64,000 nucleotides of DNA from Nannocystis punicea (GCF_026965555.1 NZ_CP114040.1:11796001-11860000); one strand, 5' to 3'. Shown: positions 42,201-51,515, numbered from the stretch's first letter. The notes: generated by a model from the letters alone, not told the origin. Translations and numbers: made by a program.

Positions 42201-44918
42201 TCATGGCTGCAGCTCCTCGATCGCGAACTGGAACGTCGCGCCGTGGGTCTCGTTGGCGCTGGCCCACAGCTTGCCGCCGTGGCGCTCGATGATCGAGCGG
42301 CTGATCGACAGCCCCATGCCGAGCCCGCTCTCCTTCGTGGTGTAGAACGCGTCGAACAGGCGCGTGCGGTCGGTGCCGACGTCGAAGCCGACGCCCGCGT
42401 CCTCGACCGCGACGTGCACGAACGAGCCGCTCTGGCGCCGCTCGACGAACGAGTGGATCACCACGCGACGCCGCTCCGGCGGGACGTCCTTGCTCGCCTC
42501 GCCGGCGTTGAGCAGCAGGTTCAACACCACCTGTTGCAGCTGCACCGGATCTCCGGCCACCGGCGGCAGGTCGCGCAGCAGCGCCTGGTGGATCGCCACG
42601 CCGTGACGCGTCAGCTGCGGCGCCACCAGCGGGACGACCTCGCGGACGACCTCGTTGAGGTTGCACGCGCGGTGCTGCGGTGTCGCCCGCGACAGCAACG
42701 AGCGGATCCGCTGCAGCACCTGCGCCGCGCGCTCGCCGTGGTCGATGATCGCCGCCAGCGATTCACGCACCTGCGCCAGCTTTGGCGGTGAGGTGGCCGA
42801 CCAATTGAGCGCCGCGCCGGCGTCGGCCACGATCGCCGCCAGCGGTTGATTGACCTCGTGGGCGATCGAGGCCGCCAGCTCGCCCAGGGTCGTCACCCGC
42901 GACACGTGGGTCAGGGCCGCCTGCGCCTGCTGCAGCTCGTCGGCCGCGCGTCGGCTCGCGGTGATGTCGGTCGCCGCGCCGACGAGCTCGAAGTTGCCGG
43001 CGGCATTGATGCGTATGCGACCGAGCACGCGGACCAGCTTCACCGCGCCGTCGTCCATCACCAGGCGGTGCTCGTAGTCGAAGTCGCCGCCCTCACGCAT
43101 CGTCCGCCGTGCGAGATCTGCCACGCGCTCGCGATCGTCGGGGTGGATCCGCCCGAGCACCTGGATGATCGTGGGCCGGGGCGTCCGCGGCAGGCCGACG
43201 ATCTCGCTGACGCCCTCGGAGAAGTTGAACTCGCGGGTGTGCAGGTCGACGCCGAAGCTGCCCGTGCGACTGAGGCGCTCGGCCTCGACGCGATACGCCT
43301 CGCTGCGCCGCAGCGCCTCTTCCGAGCGGCTGCGCTCGACCGCGATGCTGGTGACGTGAGCGCACCACTCGAGCAGCTCGAGGTCGGCCTTCGTCGGGCT
43401 GCGCGGCTGCGCCGCATAGATGCCGAACGCGCCCAGCACCTTGCCTTCGGAGGACAGCATCGGCAGCGACCAGCACGCGCGCAGGCCGTGGGCCAGCGCG
43501 TGCTCGCGGAACAGCGCCCCGAGCGGGTCCGTCTCGATGTCGGTCACCACGACCATCTCCCGCCGCCAGGCCGCGGTGCCGCACACGAACGCGTTCGGCC
43601 CGATCGGCGTGCCGTCGATCGCCGCGGTGTAGCTGCGCGGCAGGCTCACCGCCGCCGCGTGCCGCATCGTCGCGGTCTCGGGGTCGAGCAGGAGGATCGA
43701 CGCACGCAGGCCGGTAGTGGCCTCCTCGACGAGACGGACCACGCCGCTCAGGATCGCCGCCGTCGTCTCGCCGCGGGTCAGCATCTCGAGCAAGCGCTGC
43801 TCGCTCGCCGCGCGCGCCCGCGACTGCTTCTGATCCTCGATGTCGCTGTCGAGGCCCCACCACTTCACGATCTCGCCACGGTCGTCGAGCAGCGGCACCG
43901 CGTGGATCTGGAACCACCGGTAGTGACCGTCCGCGCGCCGCAGGCGGGCCTCGATGCGCCCCTCCTTGCCGGACGCGAGCAGCCGCGCCCACGCCTCGAC
44001 CACCGCCGCCCGGTCCGCCGGATGGACCAGGTCCGTCGTCGCCCAGGCCCAGCCGCGCAGCTCCGCCTCGACCTTGCCCGCGTACGCTCGCCACGCCTGG
44101 CTGAGGAACTCGAGCGAGCCATCGGCGCGCGCGCTCCACACGAGGCCGGGGATCGCGTCGATGACCGCGAACAGCTCGCTGCCGCTGCTGCGGACGCCGG
44201 AGCGCGAGGTCGACTCGTCGCCGTCGCGGGCGTCGAGCAGCGACGGCTCGACGACGCCCCGCGTCGCCCACGCCGACGCGCACCGCTGCAGGTCGGCGAG
44301 CACCTGGCCCGCGGTCGTGTACCCGGGCTCGTCGCGCTCGGCGAGCCGCGCGACGACCCGCTCGAGCGCCCGCGGAGGTGCGCCCTCACCGAGTTCGCCG
44401 GCCGGCCGCGGCGGCCGCCCCAGCAGCATCTCGTGCAGCACCGAGGCGCAGCCGCGGAGGTCGCAGCGCACGTCGACGGAGCGGTCGGACACGACCGCGC
44501 CGAGCCGCGCCGCCGCGCCGAACCCCGTCAACCAGCACTCGCCGGTGTCCGCCTTCGTCCACACGTTGCCCGCGCGGACGTCGTTGTGCGCGACGCCTCC
44601 GGCGTGCAGTCGCACCAGCGCGGTGACCAGGCCGATCGCCGCGCGGAGGAACGCCGCGACCTCCCACGGCTCGCCGAGCATGTCGATGAGCTGGCGCCCC
44701 CCGGGATCCGCGAGCGTGAGCGACACGCTGTCGCCGTCGCGCGCGAGCGCCAGCGGGCGCAGGGCCGCCGACGGATCGAGCTCGTCGCGGAGCGACCATT
44801 CGCGCTCGAGCATGGCGATCCCCCACGAGTCCGCGTACGTCCGCACGAGCCGCGACGCGCTCGGGTCCGATCCATCGACGCGAATGTCACCCGCAGGCGC
44901 GTGCAAAGTGAGACTCAT
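42201..44918 (-). CDS. Hybrid sensor: degenerate Ser/Thr kinase, PAS, GAF, histidine kinase
   Basis: A 905-residue cytoplasmic sensor. Residues 1-230 are a protein-kinase-like domain with HNDVRAGNV in place of HRDLxxxN and TGFG for DFG, so perhaps weak or catalytically altered. Next are PAS (about 250-365, with WRAYAGKVEAEL), GAF (about 375-520), a second PAS (525-645), HisKA with SIAHEVNQPLAAI as H-box and HATPase with NAGEA and AFYTTKESGLGMGL. Such trifunctional kinases are typical of myxobacteria. No partner response regulator is adjacent. Divergent from the lipase gene at 45135. Confidence 0.9.
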   Translation of the reverse strand: MSLTLHAPAGDIRVDGSDPSASRLVRTYADSWGIAMLEREWSLRDELDPSAALRPLALARDGDSVSLTLADPGGRQLIDMLGEPWEVAAFLRAAIGLVTALVRLHAGGVAHNDVRAGNVWTKADTGECWLTGFGAAARLGAVVSDRSVDVRCDLRGCASVLHEMLLGRPPRPAGELGEGAPPRALERVVARLAERDEPGYTTAGQVLADLQRCASAWATRGVVEPSLLDARDGDESTSRSGVRSSGSELFAVIDAIPGLVWSARADGSLEFLSQAWRAYAGKVEAELRGWAWATTDLVHPADRAAVVEAWARLLASGKEGRIEARLRRADGHYRWFQIHAVPLLDDRGEIVKWWGLDSDIEDQKQSRARAASEQRLLEMLTRGETTAAILSGVVRLVEEATTGLRASILLLDPETATMRHAAAVSLPRSYTAAIDGTPIGPNAFVCGTAAWRREMVVVTDIETDPLGALFREHALAHGLRACWSLPMLSSEGKVLGAFGIYAAQPRSPTKADLELLEWCAHVTSIAVERSRSEEALRRSEAYRVEAERLSRTGSFGVDLHTREFNFSEGVSEIVGLPRTPRPTIIQVLGRIHPDDRERVADLARRTMREGGDFDYEHRLVMDDGAVKLVRVLGRIRINAAGNFELVGAATDITASRRAADELQQAQAALTHVSRVTTLGELAASIAHEVNQPLAAIVADAGAALNWSATSPPKLAQVRESLAAIIDHGERAAQVLQRIRSLLSRATPQHRACNLNEVVREVVPLVAPQLTRHGVAIHQALLRDLPPVAGDPVQLQQVVLNLLLNAGEASKDVPPERRRVVIHSFVERRQSGSFVHVAVEDAGVGFDVGTDRTRLFDAFYTTKESGLGMGLSISRSIIERHGGKLWASANETHGATFQFAIEELQP

Positions 44919-44997
44919 GGACCCCCCGGACTATACCGCGTCTCTCTCTCAGGAAGCGCCTTTCCGGAGGTTTCGAGCCCTCGCGAGGATGTCTCGA

Positions 44998-45017
44998 GAC
45001 ACCCGACCTTGGTCGGG
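44998..45017 (+). promoter_or_regulatory. Palindromic site shared with katA promoter
   Basis: GACACCCGACCTTGGTCGGG, identical over 20 bp to the katA-upstream site, in the same orientation relative to the gene it precedes. It lies 118 bp before the lipase start at 45135 and 80 bp upstream of the leftward kinase. Confidence 0.65.
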
Positions 45018-45134
45018 TTTTCCCGCCGGACGATCGCGGCGATATCGGTGCGACTCCCAGCCCTGCGCGGTGTTTTCTCGTCACGATGGCGCTCGGCGAT
45101 GCGTGAGTCCGCCTCAACTGGAAGGAACGTCGAG

Positions 45135-45956
45135 ATGAAGCAAGAAAAGTTCGCAGCCAACGACGGCACCAAGCTGCATCTGCGCGCGTGGGACACCGCG
45201 AACGCGCGCGCGGTCGTGGTGATTTGCCACGGGTTCAAGGCCCACGGCGGCCAGTACGAGTGGGTCGGCGGCCAGTTCGCCGAGCAGGGTTTCGCCGTCT
45301 ACGCGCTCGACCTGCGCGGCCACGGCGTGTCGGAGGGCGACCGCCTCGAGGTCGGCAAGTTCAGCGACTACACCGGCGACGTCCACACTCTGGTGAAGCT
45401 CGCCAAGGCGCGTAACCCCGGGCTCCCGGTGTTCCTGCTCGGCCACAGCGCCGGCGGCGTGATCTCCAGCTGCTACACCCTCGAGCACCAGGACGAGCTC
45501 GCGGGCTTCATCTGCGAGAGCTTCGCCCACGAGGTGCCCGCGCCGGACTTCGTCCTCGCGGTCCTCAAGGGCCTCAGCCACATCACCCCGCACGCCCACG
45601 TCCTCAAGCTCGAGGACGAGGGCTTCTCGCGCGACCCCGCCGTGGTCGAGGCGATCAAGACCGACCCGCTCATCGAGCGCATGGGCTACCCGGCGCACAC
45701 CGTCGCCGAGATGGTCCGCGCCGACGAGCGGCTCAAGCGCGAGTTCCCCCTCATCACCCTGCCGGTGCTCATCCTCCACGGCACCGAGGACCGCGTGACC
45801 CTGCCGCGCGGCAGCCAGCGCTTCTTCGACACCGGCGGCTCGCAGGACAAGACGCTCAAGCTGTACGAGGGCCACTACCACGACCTGCTCGCCGACTACG
45901 GCAAGGAGACCGTGCTGGCCGACATCATCGCGTGGATCGTCGCGCGGATCCGCTGA
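45135..45956 (+). CDS. Monoacylglycerol lipase/lysophospholipase-like hydrolase
   Basis: A 273-residue serine hydrolase (Hydrolase_4/MGL type). Oxyanion HGF at 32-34 (VICHGFKAHGGQYEW), nucleophile Ser105 in LLGHSAGG, Asp in HGTEDRVT and His in YEGHYHDLL. Good RBS (GGAAGGA) upstream of ATG 45135. Ends before a strong terminator at 45977. It likely hydrolyses monoacylglycerol or a lysolipid in the cytoplasm. Its upstream region shares a site with katA. Confidence 0.9.
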   Translation: MKQEKFAANDGTKLHLRAWDTANARAVVVICHGFKAHGGQYEWVGGQFAEQGFAVYALDLRGHGVSEGDRLEVGKFSDYTGDVHTLVKLAKARNPGLPVFLLGHSAGGVISSCYTLEHQDELAGFICESFAHEVPAPDFVLAVLKGLSHITPHAHVLKLEDEGFSRDPAVVEAIKTDPLIERMGYPAHTVAEMVRADERLKREFPLITLPVLILHGTEDRVTLPRGSQRFFDTGGSQDKTLKLYEGHYHDLLADYGKETVLADIIAWIVARIR

Positions 45957-45976
45957 ACCGATCGATGAAGGGTCGA

Positions 45977-46013
45977 AACGGGCGCGACGTCCTCGTCGCG
46001 CCCGTTCTCTTTT
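45977..46013 (+). terminator. Rho-independent terminator
   Basis: AACGGGCGCGACG-TCCT-CGTCGCGCCCGTT, a perfect 13-bp stem with 4-nt loop, followed by CTCTTTT. Strong terminator for the lipase gene. Confidence 0.9.
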
Positions 46014-46107
46014 GCGGCTCCTCCGACGAGCATCTCGCCGAGAACCCGGGCGTGATCAAGATCGCCACGGCCGCCGACCCCGCCGCCAGGTTTTGACGAC
46101 CTGTCCT

Positions 46108-47475
46108 TCAGAACACGTGGCCGACGTCGACGTAGAAGCCCTGCGTCCTGTCGGTCGGCGAGTACGCGCCGTCGAAGCGGACCAGGAAGGTCTCGCCCCA
46201 GCGCACGCGCAGGCCGCCGCCGGCGCCGAGCTTGAAGGTGCCGCCGTCGACGCTCACGCCGCCCAGCTCGGTGCGCCCGAAGTCGGCCCAGATCCGCGCG
46301 GCGTCGAGAAAAGCGACCGCGCCGACGGTGAAGTGGTTGTTCTTGATCGTGAACTTCCAGAACATGCTGCGCACCTCGAGGTTCTGGATCAGCTTGATCT
46401 TGCCGGCGTAGCGCTGACGCGGCACGCCGCGCAGCGACCAGCCGCCGCCCGGGCCGTCGCGGGGCATCAACGCGCCGAACCGGGTCAGCTCGTAGAACGG
46501 CGCGTCGCCGGCGATCACGTCGGCGACCCCGCGCACGGCGAATGACAGGTACTCGCCGATGAAGGACTTGTACCACGCGCTGTTGAGCGAGAACGCGGCG
46601 TAGCGCAGGCCCTGCTGCACCCCGGGTGAGGCGCGGACCGTCAGCTCGGTGAAGGTCCCGCGGGTCGGCGTGTACTCGTGGTCGCGGGTGTCGAACAGCG
46701 CGCCGGCGCTCAGGACCACGAGCGCGTGCGGATCTGTCCCTTGAAGCAGGTGCGCCAGGGTCTCGCCGTCGGGCGTGTCCATCGCCTTGATCGCGATGTC
46801 CTGCTCGAGCAGGCTGCCGGGGTACGGGCGGACGATGTTGTAGGTGGTGTTGAGGCCGACCAGCGCCTCGATGCGGCGGCGCTGCAGCACGGTCGAGCGG
46901 TCCCACACCTTGATGCGGGCGTTGAACAGCAGCAGCGGATAGATGTGGTCGAAGCGGTGGTAGCGACGGGCGGCCTGATAGGCCATCAGGTCCTCGTCGG
47001 GGTCGATGCCCTCCCACGGCTCGGTGGCCACCGAGTCGTTGCCGAACCCGTAGTAGCCGGTGTTGGCGAATTTTCGGAACCCGACGCGCGCGGTGATCCG
47101 CAGGCGGTCACCGGCCAGGCCGGGGAAGTCCATGTTGAGGTAATCGTCGTGGAACGGCACCTCGATGCCGCGGCCCGGGGCCCGCTTGGCGTTGGCCGAC
47201 AGCAGCAATTCGAGGCGCCAGCGGTACGGGCGAAAGCCGGGCGAGAAGCGGGCCACGCTGGCGATCACGCCGAAGCCGAGGCCGAGGTCGGTGTCGTAGC
47301 TGAGGGCCGGCAGCGCCCCCACCTCGATGCGCTCCGGCTTCGGCGGGCCCTTCGGCTTCTTCGGCTTCTTGATCCGCTCCTTGCGCGCCTCTGCGACCGG
47401 CGCGTGCGTCACGATCGCGCAGACGACGAACGCGGCCAGCAGCGCGGGCAGCCGGCGCCGGCACAATGCATACAT
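46108..47475 (-). CDS. Omp85/BamA-type surface antigen
   Basis: A 455-residue outer-membrane beta-barrel of the bacterial surface antigen (Omp85) family without POTRA repeats. It has a signal peptide ending PVAEA, a Lys/Pro-rich linker (KKPKKPKGPPKPE), then amphipathic strands (GFGVIASVARFSP, GNDSVATEP, ALFDTRDHEYTPTRG, WSLRGVPRQRYAG, AVAFLDAARIW) and a C-terminal strand YVDVGHVF ending in Phe. The RGxxxxR-like RGVPRQRYAGK motif fits. The stop codon lies in the repeat starting 46100. ATG 47475 lies next to a repeat (47473-47490) in the promoter. Confidence 0.82.
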   Translation of the reverse strand: MYALCRRRLPALLAAFVVCAIVTHAPVAEARKERIKKPKKPKGPPKPERIEVGALPALSYDTDLGLGFGVIASVARFSPGFRPYRWRLELLLSANAKRAPGRGIEVPFHDDYLNMDFPGLAGDRLRITARVGFRKFANTGYYGFGNDSVATEPWEGIDPDEDLMAYQAARRYHRFDHIYPLLLFNARIKVWDRSTVLQRRRIEALVGLNTTYNIVRPYPGSLLEQDIAIKAMDTPDGETLAHLLQGTDPHALVVLSAGALFDTRDHEYTPTRGTFTELTVRASPGVQQGLRYAAFSLNSAWYKSFIGEYLSFAVRGVADVIAGDAPFYELTRFGALMPRDGPGGGWSLRGVPRQRYAGKIKLIQNLEVRSMFWKFTIKNNHFTVGAVAFLDAARIWADFGRTELGGVSVDGGTFKLGAGGGLRVRWGETFLVRFDGAYSPTDRTQGFYVDVGHVF

Positions 47476-47490
47476 GTTTTTAAAGACAGG
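47473..47490. repeat. 14-bp-family palindrome at start of surface-antigen gene
   Basis: CATGTTT-TTAA-AGACAGG, an imperfect 7+7 dyad that includes the start codon of the leftward surface-antigen gene, in the 48-bp gap between divergent genes. Confidence 0.7.
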
Positions 47491-47523
47491 TGACGCGCGA
47501 GCTCGCTGTGGTAAGGTCGGCGC

Positions 47524-48849
47524 GTGTCGAGCTCGCCCTTGAAGCGCTCCCTGCTCCTGGCCTACGCCGCGGGCTCGATCGGTTCGGGCCTGTTCAGCAC
47601 CGTGCCCGGCCTGCTGCTGCTGTTCTACCTCACCGACACCCTCGGCGTGGCCGCCAGCCTCGCGGGCCTGGCGATCTTGGTGCCGCGGATCTGGGACATC
47701 GTCACCGACCCGCTCGTCGGCGCCTGGTCGGACCGCACGCGCTCGCGCTGGGGTCGTCGGCGGCCGTTCCTGCTGGCCGGCGCGCTGCTCCTGCCGCCCG
47801 GCTTCGTCGCCCTGTTCTCGGCCCCGGTCGGCGACCCGACGGTCAGCTTCGCGTGGGTGCTCGGCGCCTTCGTCTGGGCCACCGGCGCGTTCACTCTGTT
47901 TCAGATCCCCTACGCCTCGATGCCGGCCGAGATGACGGCCGATTACCACGAGCGCACGCGGGTCGTCGCCCATCGCATGGCCTTCCTGCCGATCGGCATC
48001 CTCGCCGGCGGCGCGCTGGCGCCGATGATCATCAAGGCGAACAGCGGCGGCCCGGCCGGCTATCGGGTCATGGCAGTCACTCTGGCGATCATCGCCGCGG
48101 TCGCCATGCTGGTCGCGTTCTTCGGCACCCGCGACGCGCCGCAGCACCCCGCGCCCGTCGAGGCGACGGCGCTGCGCGAGCAGATCCGCGTGGCCCTGTC
48201 GCATCGGCCCTATCGCCGGCTGCTCGTCAGCTTCGCGGTGCAGAACGTCGGCATCGGCGCCATCCTGGCCGCGGTGCCCTACTTCTGCCACTACACCCTG
48301 CGCGGCGGCGAAGAGGCGGTCACCATCCTGTTCGTGTCGCTGGTCGGGCCGGCGATCGTCGCCATGCCGGTGTGGATGGCGGTGTCGCGGCGGTTCGGCA
48401 AGCGCGTCGGCTACCTGCTCTCGGTGGTGATGTTCGCCGCGTTCGCGCTGTCGCTGCTGCTGGCGGCGCCCGGCCGGCTCGCGCTGGTGGCGGCCCAGGT
48501 CGGCCTGCTCGGGGTCGGCTTCGCCGGCCTGCAGGTGTTCCCGTTCGCCATGCTGCCCGACCTCGTCGACGAGGACGCGGCCGTCAGCGGCCAGCGCCGC
48601 GAGGGCATCTTCACCGGCCTGTGGTTCGTCGGCGAGAAGGGCGGCCTGACCCTTGGGGCATGGTTCGTGAGCCAGGTGCTCGCCGCGACGGGGTTCGTCG
48701 AGCGGCGCGCCGGCGAGCTCGTGACCCAGCCCGAGGCGGCGCTCGTCGGCGTGATCGTGGCCACCGCGGTGGTCCCGGCGGCGTGCGCCCTCCTCAGTCT
48801 CCCCTTGCTGTTTCACCACGTCGAATCTGCCAGGAACCGAGCGACCTGA
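47524..48849 (+). CDS. GPH-type MFS sugar/cation symporter
   Basis: A 441-residue membrane transporter with twelve predicted helices, resembling glycoside-pentoside-hexuronide:cation symporters (MelB-like). The first signature is FYLTDTLGVAA and IWDIVTDPLVGAWSDRTRSRWGRRRPFLLAG, the conserved MelB-type loop. It probably imports a glycoside or organic solute with Na+ or H+. Start GTG 47524. It overlaps the PLP gene's upstream gap by 2 bp (stop 48849, next ATG 48852), so they form an operon. Confidence 0.88.
   Translation: MSSSPLKRSLLLAYAAGSIGSGLFSTVPGLLLLFYLTDTLGVAASLAGLAILVPRIWDIVTDPLVGAWSDRTRSRWGRRRPFLLAGALLLPPGFVALFSAPVGDPTVSFAWVLGAFVWATGAFTLFQIPYASMPAEMTADYHERTRVVAHRMAFLPIGILAGGALAPMIIKANSGGPAGYRVMAVTLAIIAAVAMLVAFFGTRDAPQHPAPVEATALREQIRVALSHRPYRRLLVSFAVQNVGIGAILAAVPYFCHYTLRGGEEAVTILFVSLVGPAIVAMPVWMAVSRRFGKRVGYLLSVVMFAAFALSLLLAAPGRLALVAAQVGLLGVGFAGLQVFPFAMLPDLVDEDAAVSGQRREGIFTGLWFVGEKGGLTLGAWFVSQVLAATGFVERRAGELVTQPEAALVGVIVATAVVPAACALLSLPLLFHHVESARNRAT
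48645..48676. repeat. 14-bp repeat, 3 units, inside MFS gene
   Basis: CCTGACC at 48645, CATGGTT at 48659 and CAGGTGC at 48673, 14-bp spaced, within the transporter coding sequence near its end. Confidence 0.7.
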
Positions 48850-48851
48850 CC

Positions 48852-50300
48852 ATGAAGCTGCCCGAGACCGGATGGACCCGCGACCAGATCTTCACCGCCC
48901 TCGCCGAATTGCGTGCGGGTGATTTGCCCACCGAAGGCGGTGCCGCCTTCGCCTACGTCTATGATTCGGGCGAGCGCGCGGCGAGCGAGCTCGCGGCCGA
49001 GGCGTACCGCATGTTCCTCGCCAGCAACGGCCTCGACCCGACGGCCTTCCCCAGCCTGCTGCGGCTGGAGAACGAGGTCGTCGGCTTCGCCGCCCGGCAC
49101 CTCGGCGGCGGCCCCGAGGCGGCCGGCTCGTTCACCAGCGGCGGCACCGAGAGCCTGATGCTCGCGGTCAAGACCGCGCGCGAGTGGGCCCGCGAGCACC
49201 GGCCGGAGATCGCCGCGCCGGAGATGATCGTGCCGGTGACCGCCCACGCGGCGCTGCACAAGGCGTCGCATTACCTCGGCGTCAAGCTGGTGCCGACGCC
49301 GATCGACCCGGTCAGCTTCCGCGCCGACGCGTCCGCGATCGCGGCCGCGATCACGCCGAACACGATCCTCCTCACCGCCTCGGCCGCCAGCTACGCCCAC
49401 GGCGTGGTCGACCCGATCGCCGAGATCGGCCAGCTGGCGCTCAAGCACCAATTGCTGTTCCACGTCGACGGCTGCATCGGCGGCTTCCTCCTGCCGTACT
49501 TCCGCCGCCTCGGCGCCGAGGTCCCGGCGTTCGACCTGGCTGTCCCCGGGGTCACGTCGGTGTCGATGGACTTTCATAAATACGCCTACGCCCCCAAGGG
49601 CGCGTCGGTGATCGTGTACCGCGACAAGGCGCTGCGCCGGCACCAGATGTACGCCTGCGCCGGCTGGACCGGCTACACCATGATCAATCCGACCGTGCAG
49701 AGCACCAAGTCGGGCGGGCCGCTGGCGGCCGCGTGGGCGCAGCTGCGGGCCGTCGGCGACCAGGGCTATCTCGACCTGGCCCGAAGGACACTCGAGGCGA
49801 CGCGCGCGATCGTCGGCGCGCTGCGCGAGATCGACGGCCTGCGCGTGCTCGGCGAGCCGGAGATGAGCCTGGTCGCCTTCACCGGCGCCGCGCCCGGCTT
49901 CCCGCTGTTCGCCCTGTCCGACGCGATGAAGGCCCGCGGCTGGCTGATCCAGCCGCAGTTCTCCGGCTTCGACTCGCCGGCCAACCTGCACCTCACGATC
50001 AGCGCCGCCCACCTCGCGGTCAAGGACCGCTTCCTCGCCGACCTGCGCGCCGCAGTCGCCGAGGTCCGCGACGCCCCGCCCGACCCGGGCCTTGGCATGC
50101 TGCTGCAGGCCGCCGCCTCGCTGGACTTTTCGAACATGTCCGAAGGGGCATTCATGCAAGCGCTCGCGCTCGCCGGGGTTCAGGGCGGCCGCCTGCCCGA
50201 TCGCATGGCGACCATCAACGGCCTGCTCGACGCCCTGCCCCAGGCGGCCCGCGAGGCCGCGATCGTGGCGTTCGTCAACGACCTCTACACGCATGCCTAG
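48852..50300 (+). CDS. PLP-dependent S1P-lyase/decarboxylase-like enzyme
   Basis: A 482-residue PLP enzyme of fold type I, group II decarboxylase family. It resembles sphingosine-1-phosphate lyase (DPL1). Lys243 in MDFHKYAYAPKG binds PLP, Asp206 in FHVDGCIGG pairs with its ring, and GGTES at about 98 is the phosphate-region motif. S1P lyase cleaves phosphorylated sphingoid bases; sphingolipids are known in some myxobacteria, but a glutamate- or tyrosine-decarboxylase activity is also possible. Stop overlaps the convergent oxygenase stop by 4 bp. Confidence 0.85.
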   Translation: MKLPETGWTRDQIFTALAELRAGDLPTEGGAAFAYVYDSGERAASELAAEAYRMFLASNGLDPTAFPSLLRLENEVVGFAARHLGGGPEAAGSFTSGGTESLMLAVKTAREWAREHRPEIAAPEMIVPVTAHAALHKASHYLGVKLVPTPIDPVSFRADASAIAAAITPNTILLTASAASYAHGVVDPIAEIGQLALKHQLLFHVDGCIGGFLLPYFRRLGAEVPAFDLAVPGVTSVSMDFHKYAYAPKGASVIVYRDKALRRHQMYACAGWTGYTMINPTVQSTKSGGPLAAAWAQLRAVGDQGYLDLARRTLEATRAIVGALREIDGLRVLGEPEMSLVAFTGAAPGFPLFALSDAMKARGWLIQPQFSGFDSPANLHLTISAAHLAVKDRFLADLRAAVAEVRDAPPDPGLGMLLQAAASLDFSNMSEGAFMQALALAGVQGGRLPDRMATINGLLDALPQAAREAAIVAFVNDLYTHA

Positions 50301-51406
50301 GTCGCGCCCGCGGGGGCGGCGTGCTCGGCGTGATCGAAGTAGACGCCCCGCAGCCAGCGCGGGCCGGTGAAGCCGGTCCGCGCGTGCAGCGTGCGGTGAT
50401 TGTCGTAGACCAGCCAGTCGCCCGGCTGCAGCCCGACCAGCACGTGGTGCCGCGGGTCGCGGACCAGGCGGATGAAGCGGTCGTGCGCGCGGTAGAACTC
50501 GCTCATCTGCGAGAACGGCAGGCGGTGCGGCGCGAGCGTGAAGTAGGAGCAGCGGATGAGGAAGTCGTGGTCGCCGCGGCGCGCGACGATCGGCGACTCG
50601 ACCACGCGGGCGAAGTTTTGCTGCTTGCGATCGAAGCGGACCGGGGTGGTCGCCAGCAGGTCGGCGGCGCGGGCGTCGTGGGCCTCGAGGTGGCGGAACG
50701 CCGCGCGCGCGTCGGCCAGCAGGTTGTCCCCGCCCTGGTCGGCCGCGCGGATGCACTGCAGCACCTGGTAACGCGGCGGGCGGTCGAGGAACGGCTGGTC
50801 GGTGTGGAGGTGGATCGGCGCGTCGGTGTAGCCGAGCTGGTCGGTGTTCTGGTTGGTGGTGTTGTCGGTGCGCAGGTCCTCGATGCGCCCGAAGTGGGTC
50901 GCCACCGCCCGCAGGCCCGCGGCCTCGAACGCGGTCACGATCGCCTCGGTCGCCGCCTCCGGCGGTCGGCTGTCCGAAGGGTCATGTCGCACCACGGCCG
51001 CCCCGCGCTCGCGCACGCGAGCCAGCGCCGCGGCGATCTGGCGCCCCAGCGGGAGGTCGACCGCGGACACCTCGAGCGCCGCCAGGTCGGACGACGGCGC
51101 CGGCACGTCGACGCGGCCCCGCGCGTACGCGTGCGCGTCGAGCCACGCCAGCGGGTACAGGCTCTCGTGCCCGTCGGGCTCCCACACCACGAACAGCGCG
51201 TCACCAGCCAGCGCCGCCACCCGCGGCCGCACGTCGTCCGCCAGCTCCGACGAGCAGCGCGTCCGCTCGCGCGTGTGCGGGTGACGCTCGCGGTCGCAGT
51301 TGTGGCGCAACCATCGGTAGTGAAAGTCCGCGGTGTGCTCGCCGCCCAGCGACACGCGCAGCCAATCGCCGTGGAGCTCGACCGCGTCCCGGAGTGCGTC
51401 TGTCAT
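50297..51406 (-). CDS. TauD/gamma-butyrobetaine-hydroxylase-like oxygenase
   Basis: A 369-residue Fe(II)/2-oxoglutarate oxygenase. The N-terminal 90 residues are a DUF971-like (GBBH N-terminal) domain (FHYRWLRHNCDRERHPHT). The TauD domain carries HxD as HLHTDQPF and the distal His in DNHRTLHARTGF with Arg for 2-oxoglutarate.  Resembles gamma-butyrobetaine and trimethyllysine hydroxylases of carnitine synthesis. Convergent with the S1P-lyase-like gene, 4-bp stop overlap. Confidence 0.88.
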   Translation of the reverse strand: MTDALRDAVELHGDWLRVSLGGEHTADFHYRWLRHNCDRERHPHTRERTRCSSELADDVRPRVAALAGDALFVVWEPDGHESLYPLAWLDAHAYARGRVDVPAPSSDLAALEVSAVDLPLGRQIAAALARVRERGAAVVRHDPSDSRPPEAATEAIVTAFEAAGLRAVATHFGRIEDLRTDNTTNQNTDQLGYTDAPIHLHTDQPFLDRPPRYQVLQCIRAADQGGDNLLADARAAFRHLEAHDARAADLLATTPVRFDRKQQNFARVVESPIVARRGDHDFLIRCSYFTLAPHRLPFSQMSEFYRAHDRFIRLVRDPRHHVLVGLQPGDWLVYDNHRTLHARTGFTGPRWLRGVYFDHAEHAAPAGAT

Positions 51407-51515
51407 GCTGAAACGAGTTTCAGCAAAATGGATAAAGCCGTCAAGCCCCCGAATTCGCGGCCCTGCGCGGCCTCAGCCTCATGACAGCGCGACGGACAGG
51501 GTGCCCCCGGGGGAC

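Noticed and set aside
45965..46096. A 43-codon ORF (MKGRNGRDVL...) after the lipase gene
   Set aside because: It is protein-like in parts, but its first third coincides with a perfect 13-bp terminator stem, which explains the sequence better.
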